DNA of 34,970 nucleotides from a bacterium (GTDB taxonomy: Bacteria > Patescibacteriota > Minisyncoccia > UBA6257 > GWB1-50-10). The DNA lies in the NCBI GenBank assembly GCA_021823645.1, contig JAKANR010000001.1, positions 1 to 34,970 on the forward strand, read 5' to 3'. The translations under genes were made by a program, and so were the position numbers. This document shows, in pieces, positions 30,442 through 34,970 of the stretch. The notes under the pieces were generated by a model. That model was not told the DNA's origin, ran no database searches, and worked only from the letters and a program-made list of their open reading frames with translations. Numbering within the stretch: position 1 is the first letter of the stretch; the number at the start of each line of letters is the position of its first letter.

Positions 30442-30942
30442 ATGATACACATGCAACGAAAAATGGAGCAGAAGAAAAGTGAATTTGACGACAAAGTGCT
30501 CGAAGTGCGTCGCGTGACCCGTGTGGTCGCGGGAGGAAAACGTTTTAGTTTCCGCGCCACGATTGTTATCGGAGACCGAAGAGGGAGGGTCGGGGTCGGG
30601 GTTGCAAAAGGTCTTGATGTTGCCGCGGCGGTACAAAAGGCGAAACATCAGGCGATAAAAAATATTGTTCATGTTGAATTGAAGGATAAGCGCACCATTA
30701 TTTATGATGTGGAGGCGAAATACAGTGCGGCGCGCGTGTTGTTGAAGCCGGCACGTCCGGGAAACGGATTGATCGCGGGGGGATCTTGTCGCGCAATTCT
30801 TGAACTTGCCGGAGTAAAAGATATTTCCGCAAAAATTCTCGGAAGAACAACCAATAAACTTACAAACGCAATGGCAACGATTGAGGCATTAAAAAAGTTG
30901 AAAAAATCGGTTCCGAAAGAAAAGAAAGTAATTAACGAATAA
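30442..30942 (+). CDS. rpsE: 30S ribosomal protein S5 (uS5)
   Basis: A 166-residue uS5, important for decoding accuracy and the mRNA entry channel. The N-terminal domain reads EVRRVTRVVAGGKRFSFRATIVIGDRRGRVGVGVAKGLDVAAAVQKAKHQAIKN. The C-terminal domain has LLKPARPGNGLIAGGSCRAILELAGVKDISAKILGRTTNKLTNAMATIEAL. The next gene is rplO after only 5 bases, so the usual rpmD (uL30) gene is absent at this place. Confidence 0.97.
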   Translation: MIHMQRKMEQKKSEFDDKVLEVRRVTRVVAGGKRFSFRATIVIGDRRGRVGVGVAKGLDVAAAVQKAKHQAIKNIVHVELKDKRTIIYDVEAKYSAARVLLKPARPGNGLIAGGSCRAILELAGVKDISAKILGRTTNKLTNAMATIEALKKLKKSVPKEKKVINE

Positions 30943-30947
30943 ATTTT

Positions 30948-31376
30948 ATGCAAATTCACGAATTACGCTCAAAATATAAGACAATAAAAGAGAAAAGGGT
31001 TGGACGCGGAGGAAAACGCGGTACCACTTCCGGACGCGGTCAAAAAGGACAGGGTGCGCGTGCGGGAAGAAAACTTCGTCCCGCGGAACGAGATATTCTT
31101 CTTAAGTTTCCGAAACTTCGTGGTATAAAAAATCCGGCGAAGCGAGTGAAGGCACGTGTTGTCGAATTCAAACTTTCGAATTTGGAAAAGGTGTTTCACG
31201 GCGAAAAGGTGATTACGAAAGAATCATTTGTGAAGAAAAGACTTATTTCGCGTGCGACGGACAAAGTGAAGATAATCGGAAATAACGAGTTAAAGACGGC
31301 ATTTTCCATTCATGGAATTGCAGTTTCCGAGGGTGCAAAGAAAATGATTGAAAAAGCCGGAGGAGAAGTAAAATAA
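30948..31376 (+). CDS. rplO: 50S ribosomal protein L15 (uL15)
   Basis: A 142-residue uL15. It begins MQIHELRSKYKTIKEKRVGRGGKRGTTSGRGQKGQGARAGRK, the glycine- and arginine-rich extension that penetrates rRNA. It ends with the family signature IHGIAVSEGAKKMIEKAGGEV. Its stop codon overlaps the start of a 12-bp repeat (AACGGGATGAAT) that precedes the element in front of secY. Confidence 0.97.
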   Translation: MQIHELRSKYKTIKEKRVGRGGKRGTTSGRGQKGQGARAGRKLRPAERDILLKFPKLRGIKNPAKRVKARVVEFKLSNLEKVFHGEKVITKESFVKKRLISRATDKVKIIGNNELKTAFSIHGIAVSEGAKKMIEKAGGEVK

Positions 31377-31387
31377 ACGGGATGAAT
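31376..31387 (+). repeat. 12-bp direct repeat flanking the secY element
   Basis: AACGGGATGAAT at 31376-31387 recurs exactly at 31501-31512. The second copy is the element's right end plus the secY start codon. The first copy followed by the element start makes AACGGGATGAATCCCGTT, a palindrome except for the central GA. This arrangement is expected for the junction of two tandem copies, of which the left one is gone except for its last bases. Confidence 0.7.
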
Positions 31388-31506
31388 CCCGTTAAAGACC
31401 GCGATCGTGCGCATATTCAATAGATTTAAAAACATGAATACTTTCGTCGAATATACAAAACATACATACACATCGCATCTTTTGATCGCGATCTGTCTCT
31501 AACGGG
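31388..31506 (+). repeat. Start-codon-abutting inverted-repeat element 5 (subfamily A), secY leader
   Basis: A 119-bp element. CCCGTTAAAGAC (31388-31399) pairs with GTCTCTAACGGG (31495-31506) with one A-C mismatch. After a 3-by-1 internal loop, GATCGT (31403-31408) pairs with GCGATC (31488-31493) with one T-G wobble. These helices have the same layout as at 29397. ATGAAT is repeated on both sides. The left ATG would encode a 13-residue peptide MNPVKDRDRAHIQ. Confidence 0.82.
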
Positions 31507-32778
31507 ATGAATAAATTTCTTCAAATTTTTAAGATTCCAGACTTGAGAAAAAAGGTGCTCATGGTACTCTTTCTCCTTTTGGTATTTCGTCTTCTCGCCG
31601 CAATTCCCGTTCCGGGAGTCGATCCCCAACGTCTTAAGGAATTTTTTGGTTCAAACCAACTATTGGGGTTTCTTGATTTATTTTCCGGTGGAGGGCTTAG
31701 TAATCTTTCCGTAGTGATGCTCGGAGTCGGTCCTTATATTACCGCGACGATTATCATGCAACTTCTGACCATTATTTTCCCGAATCTCAAAAAGGCATAT
31801 TACGAAGAAGGTGCGGAAGGACGCGCTAAATTCAACAGAATTTCAAGATATATCACAGTACCCCTCGCAATGATGCAGGCGTATGGATTTATCAATCTTC
31901 TTACCTCTCGCGGTGTTATTCCGCCGTTGGGCATCAATCAGCTCCTCATCAATGTCATTATTATCACCGCAGGGAGCTTGTTTCTCATGTGGATCGGTGA
32001 ACTTATCTCCGAATATAAAATCGGAAACGGAGTGTCACTCATCATCTTCGCGGGTATTGTCAGTGCGCTTCCACAAAAAATCGGACAGAGCCTTTTGAAT
32101 TTTTCTCCGGAGATGATTCCGACATATATCATGTTTGTTGTTTTGAGTATTGTGGTTATTGCGGGAGTCGTATATGTAAGTGAGGGAGAGCGAAAGGTTC
32201 CCGTTTCGTACGCAAAACAGGTGCGGGGAAATAAAATGTACGGAGGGGTTTCGACATATCTTCCCCTTAAGGTGAACCAGGCCGGGGTGATTCCGATTAT
32301 TTTCGCAATTTCACTTCTTTTGTTTCCGCAGTTTTTCGCTCAGGCGATTTCAATCGTTTCGAAAGAGTGGTCGCTTACGTTGAATCAATTCGTATCCACA
32401 CTTTTCAATAATCTGTTTATCTACAGCGGAATATATTTTGTTTTGGTTGTACTCTTCACTTATTTTTACACCGCGATTACGTTCGATCCGGAGGAGATAT
32501 CAAAAAATCTTCAAAAAAGCGGCGGATTTATTCCCGGTATTCGTCCCGGACAGGCCACTTCGGCAATGATTGGAAAAATCGTGCATCGGACGACACTTTT
32601 TGGAGCGCTTTTTCTCGGTATTATCGCGATACTTCCGAATGTCACTCAAATGATAACCGGAATTAAGGCGTTTTCACTCGGAGGAACAAGTTTGCTTATT
32701 GTGGTATCCGTGGTGCTTGAAGTGATGAAACAAATCGAATCTCAGCTGACCGTGAGAGAGTACGAGGGAATACTGTAG
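31507..32778 (+). CDS. secY: Preprotein translocase subunit SecY
   Basis: A 423-residue SecY with about ten membrane helices, the channel of the Sec translocon in the cytoplasmic membrane. MNKFLQIFKIPDLRKKVLMVLFLLLVFRLLAAIPVPGVD opens the first helix; the plug region is LDLFSGGGLSNLSVVMLGVGPYITATIIMQLL. Other family marks are YEEGAEGRAKFNRISRYIT, GNGVSLIIFAGI, the cytoplasmic loop VPVSYAKQVRG...STYLPLKVNQAGVIPIIFA, and GFIPGIRPGQATSAMI. Length is typical. It starts directly after an inverted-repeat element rather than being coupled to rplO. Confidence 0.97.
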   Translation: MNKFLQIFKIPDLRKKVLMVLFLLLVFRLLAAIPVPGVDPQRLKEFFGSNQLLGFLDLFSGGGLSNLSVVMLGVGPYITATIIMQLLTIIFPNLKKAYYEEGAEGRAKFNRISRYITVPLAMMQAYGFINLLTSRGVIPPLGINQLLINVIIITAGSLFLMWIGELISEYKIGNGVSLIIFAGIVSALPQKIGQSLLNFSPEMIPTYIMFVVLSIVVIAGVVYVSEGERKVPVSYAKQVRGNKMYGGVSTYLPLKVNQAGVIPIIFAISLLLFPQFFAQAISIVSKEWSLTLNQFVSTLFNNLFIYSGIYFVLVVLFTYFYTAITFDPEEISKNLQKSGGFIPGIRPGQATSAMIGKIVHRTTLFGALFLGIIAILPNVTQMITGIKAFSLGGTSLLIVVSVVLEVMKQIESQLTVREYEGIL

Positions 32779-32822
32779 TGAAAAGCTTGTAAAGTTTTAT
32801 AAAGTTGAAAGAAAGTTAAACC

Positions 32823-32840
32823 CCCCGATGTACATCGGGG
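32823..32840 (+). terminator. Palindromic hairpin after secY
   Basis: CCCCGATGTACATCGGGG is a perfect 18-bp palindrome 45 bases after the secY stop codon. No T tract follows, so it may be a weak or factor-assisted terminator, or an mRNA-stabilising hairpin. A new promoter begins six bases later. Confidence 0.55.
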
Positions 32841-32845
32841 AGTTG

Positions 32846-32874
32846 TTGATAGATAAAGCACATTGGTTTAGAAT
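32846..32874 (+). promoter_or_regulatory. Sigma-70 promoter for adk-map
   Basis: TTGATA (32846-32851) and TAGAAT (32869-32874) are separated by exactly 17 bases. A Shine-Dalgarno GGAG lies 8 bases before the adk ATG at 32913. Confidence 0.78.
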
Positions 32875-32912
32875 TGAATCAGTTATTTTCAACATGAAAA
32901 TGGAGATGTATA

Positions 32913-33596
32913 ATGAAAAACATGAAAGCAATAATTATTTGGGGACCTCCCGGATCCGGAAAGGGAACACAGGCGGAATTACTTGCACGTAATTTCGGTT
33001 TTGTTCATTTTGATACGGGACGATTTCTGGAGCGTTTTTATCTCGATAAAAACGCATTGAAAGATCCGACAATAAGAGAGGAAAAGAAACTTTTTGATGC
33101 AGGATTTTTGAATACTCCATCTTTTGTTTTAAAAATTGTTTCGGACGCTATAAAAAAAATCGGAAGAGGTGGTTTGGGTGTTGTTTATAGTGGTTCTCCG
33201 AGAACTATTTTTGAGGCATATGGAGATAAAAAAAACAAGGGACTGCTCGAAACATTAAAGGAATTATATGGAAAGGAAAATGTGCATGTAATCCGACTTC
33301 TTGTAAAAGATGATGTGGTGACAAAAAGGAATGTTGCGAGAAAGGTATGCTCTTTGTGTGGTCTTCCGAAACTTGCTCATGCCCACGGCGATCGTTGTGT
33401 ATTTTGTGATGCACCTCTTCGCACGCGGTCCTTGGATGATCCGACGGTAATGAAAAAAAGGTTGGAAGAATACAAAGGAAGAACATTCCCGATTATCGAA
33501 AAAATGAAAAAGGAAAAGTATCACATCCACAAGATAAACGGAGAACCGATGCCATTTGAAGTATTTGCTTCCGTAAGGAAAGCTCTTAAACTCTAA
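32913..33596 (+). CDS. adk: Adenylate kinase family nucleotide kinase
   Basis: A 227-residue kinase of the adenylate kinase family, which equilibrates ATP + AMP with 2 ADP. The P-loop is GPPGSGKGT (11-19), followed by the AMP-site DTGRFL region. In place of the canonical GFPRT it has SGSPRTIFEAYG. The LID region (about residues 146-166) carries four cysteines as CSLCG...CVFCD, the zinc-type LID. RRLDD-like RSLDDPTVMKKRLEEY follows. The altered NMP-binding motif leaves a little doubt about the exact nucleotide. It has a strong promoter and Shine-Dalgarno site and is followed 5 bases later by map, as in many spc operons. Confidence 0.85.
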   Translation: MKNMKAIIIWGPPGSGKGTQAELLARNFGFVHFDTGRFLERFYLDKNALKDPTIREEKKLFDAGFLNTPSFVLKIVSDAIKKIGRGGLGVVYSGSPRTIFEAYGDKKNKGLLETLKELYGKENVHVIRLLVKDDVVTKRNVARKVCSLCGLPKLAHAHGDRCVFCDAPLRTRSLDDPTVMKKRLEEYKGRTFPIIEKMKKEKYHIHKINGEPMPFEVFASVRKALKL

Positions 33597-33601
33597 TTTG
33601 T

Positions 33602-34360
33602 ATGATTCGATTGAAAACAAAAGAAGATATAAAAAATCTTCGCATCTCCGGAAAGATTCTTAGTGACGTGTTACACGCACTCCAACAAAATACAAGGGAG
33701 GGGACTTATGTTTCCTCCCTTGATTCGTTTGCACGCGAGCTTTTGAAGCGATATAAGGCAAATTCGGCGTTTTTGGGATATCGCCCGGAGGGAGGGGCAA
33801 AAGCCTATCCTGCGGCGATTTGCGCGTCCTTAAACGACGTGGTGGTGCATGGGGTGCCTTCTCGGAAGTTGCTGAAGGAGGGGGATTTATTGAAGATTGA
33901 CATAGGGGTGAATTATAGGGGATATATCACCGATGGCGCCATTACCATTCCGGTGGGAAAAATTTCAAAGGACGCAAAGAGGGTTATGGAAACGACAAAA
34001 CGCGCCCTCGCCGAAGCGGTGAATGAATGTAAGGCGGGAAAACATCTCGGGGATATCGGGAATGTAATAGAGACAATCGCAAGGAAAAACAAATGCTCGG
34101 TTGTTCGAGGACTCACGGGGCATGGGGTTGGATTTGAGCTTCATGAAGATCCGGTAGTGTATAATTCCGGAAAAAAAGGAGCCGGAATGAAAATTGAGGA
34201 GGGATTGGTGATAGCGGTCGAGCCGATGTTGAGTATTGGATCTCCCGACATCATTCAGCTTTCCGATGAAAGTTATGCGACGAGCGACGGGAGTTTGAGT
34301 GCTCACTTTGAACACACGATTGCGGTTACCGAAAACGGACCGGAAGTGCTCACGAGATAA
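33602..34360 (+). CDS. map: Methionine aminopeptidase, type I
   Basis: A 252-residue type I methionine aminopeptidase that removes the initiator methionine from new proteins. The metal ligands of the pita-bread fold are all visible: Asp100 (KIDIGV), Asp111 (ITDGA), His174 (GHGVG), Glu207 (VEPML) and Glu237 (FEHTI); the substrate histidine His83 is in VVHGVPS. No N-terminal zinc extension is present, so it is the short type Ia form. infA, rpmJ, rpsM, rpsK and rpoA, which often follow, are absent; a terminator ends the unit. Confidence 0.97.
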   Translation: MIRLKTKEDIKNLRISGKILSDVLHALQQNTREGTYVSSLDSFARELLKRYKANSAFLGYRPEGGAKAYPAAICASLNDVVVHGVPSRKLLKEGDLLKIDIGVNYRGYITDGAITIPVGKISKDAKRVMETTKRALAEAVNECKAGKHLGDIGNVIETIARKNKCSVVRGLTGHGVGFELHEDPVVYNSGKKGAGMKIEEGLVIAVEPMLSIGSPDIIQLSDESYATSDGSLSAHFEHTIAVTENGPEVLTR

Positions 34361-34380
34361 TTGTAGAATTGACATAAATA

Positions 34381-34413
34381 AAATGGATCGTCAGTTTTTA
34401 ACGATCCATTTTT
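34381..34413. terminator. Bidirectional terminator between map and the converging gene
   Basis: AAATGGATCGT (34381-34391) pairs perfectly with ACGATCCATTT (34401-34411) around a 9-base loop. T and A tracts at the ends allow use on both strands. It lies between converging genes. Confidence 0.9.
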
Positions 34414-34422
34414 AAAATAATT

Positions 34423-34767
34423 CTATGGCATGCGAGAGATTAAAAATGCTATTAATAGGAAAAAAGAACACATTGGAATATAGCCGAGGGCATTCATAAA
34501 ACCTCTGACAAACGGCTTTGTGGGTTCTTGATCTCTAACTCTAAACGGAGTGCCAAGTAAGGTTGATTCCATGTGTGTTTCACCATTTTTTGATGAGATG
34601 GCTGTGCCTATTGCACCGGAAAAGAAAAGAACAAAAAATATGATTCCGCAAAATAACGAGATATCATATCCTCCAATTGTTCCGATATAAACCCCAAGAG
34701 CCGAGATTATAAGCAATAGGGTTCCAAATGCAAACCCTTTCCAATATTGAGACATTCTTATTTTCAT
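34423..34767 (-). CDS. Small membrane protein of unknown function
   Basis: A 114-residue protein on the minus strand, converging on map. Three hydrophobic segments (about residues 10-28, 36-56 and 92-111) enclose a polar loop (SSKNGETHMESTLLGTPFRVRDQEP). I do not recognise the family. The start is the ATG at 34767, with Shine-Dalgarno GGAGAG four bases upstream; an in-frame TTG at 34779 overlaps that site and is less likely. A near-consensus promoter lies 35 bases before the start. The promoter, ribosome site and terminator make this a convincing single-gene unit. Its style matches the antisense gene at 21960. Confidence 0.8.
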   Translation of the reverse strand: MKIRMSQYWKGFAFGTLLLIISALGVYIGTIGGYDISLFCGIIFFVLFFSGAIGTAISSKNGETHMESTLLGTPFRVRDQEPTKPFVRGFMNALGYIPMCSFFLLIAFLISRMP

Positions 34768-34801
34768 TTCACTCTCCAAATGATTTAATTTTCTGTTTTG
34801 T

Positions 34802-34830
34802 ATTCTAGCATTATTTTATAAAAAAGTCAA
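34802..34830 (-). promoter_or_regulatory. Promoter of the minus-strand membrane-protein gene
   Basis: On the minus strand, TTGACT (34830-34825) and TAGAAT (34807-34802) have an exact 17-base spacer. Transcription would start near 34795, about 28 bases before the ATG. Confidence 0.82.
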
Positions 34831-34871
34831 TATTTAAAATCCCCCTCCTTAAGAGGGTTTTTAAATATTAC
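34829..34871. terminator. Long inverted repeat, likely terminator of an upstream minus-strand gene
   Basis: AATATTTAAAA on the left pairs with TTTTTAAATATT on the right around an inner CCCTC-GAGGG stem. Its outer arm touches the -35 of the minus-strand promoter. The rest to 34970 has no open frame I can support. Confidence 0.5.
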
Positions 34872-34970
34872 CAATCGCTGATTACTCGTTACTTATCTTT
34901 GTTAATTTTATGTGGATTATGCATTTTACATCCTTTATTACTGCATCGCTCCGGTATTTTTTTCGTCCCT

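Noticed and set aside
12946-31506. Intrinsic terminators or attenuators in the inverted-repeat elements
   Set aside because: The 3' arm is followed by ATG and coding sequence, with no T tract.
34872-34970. Minus-strand gene end at the right edge of the window
   Set aside because: Short frames are open on the minus strand, but none shows a recognisable protein, so I do not list one.

Overview
This window looks like a chromosomal piece of a Candidate Phyla Radiation (Patescibacteria) bacterium, most likely of the Parcubacteria type. The evidence is combined: the ribosomal operon has no rpmD (uL30) gene between rpsE and rplO, S14 is the short zinc form, transketolase is split into two genes, and RsmI, L3 and L5 are shortened. 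There is also a DUF4012 protein, a cysteine-rich protein of a type I associate with these genomes, and very tight operons with few Shine-Dalgarno sequences. The genes translate with the standard bacterial code. The placement is inferred from gene content; no 16S rRNA gene is present.

Layout. 1-1756: the end of a SpoU-type RNA methylase, a DUF192 protein and GAPDH. 1863-6681: a secreted 1234-residue protein made of Kre9/KNH-like and fibronectin type III repeats, then a CapA-family protein. 6763-9893: rpiB, rpe and a two-subunit transketolase, which with GAPDH form a sugar-phosphate interconversion block. 9906-12277: rsmI overlapping a Cys-rich protein of unknown function. 12294-17657: a surface polysaccharide cluster (sugar-1-phosphate transferase, two GT4 glycosyltransferases, a DUF4012 protein). 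17681-21836: lepA, an NlpC/P60-like gene, tuf and rpsJ. 22642-32778: rplC to secY in the classic S10-spc order. 32913-34360: adk and map. Two small membrane proteins lie on the minus strand: one between rpsJ and rplC, one after map.

Most striking signal. Five non-coding elements of 118-133 bp end exactly one base before the ATG of five plus-strand genes: two glycosyltransferases, rplX, rplF and secY. Each begins CCCGTT and ends TTAACGGG or CTAACGGG. The ends pair as a 12-14 bp stem whose inner bases differ between copies while pairing is largely kept. They fall into two subfamilies with different internal helices. At rplX, rplF and secY the start-codon sequence ATGAAT/ATGAGT is present on both sides of the element, as if it had inserted at the start codon with a target duplication. 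A 20-bp mini-version lies in the rplC leader. I do not recognise this family. It may be a start-codon-targeting mobile element, a structured 5' RNA, or both.

Regulation. The S10 operon is broken after rpsJ by two terminator hairpins and an antisense gene, and restarts from a good promoter (TTGACT-17-TACGAT). adk and the two minus-strand genes have near-consensus promoters and Shine-Dalgarno sites. capA, rpiB and the transketolase N-subunit gene have TATAAT only 7-10 bases upstream of the ATG, which predicts leaderless or nearly leaderless mRNAs. I found no tRNA, rRNA, CRISPR array or transposase gene.
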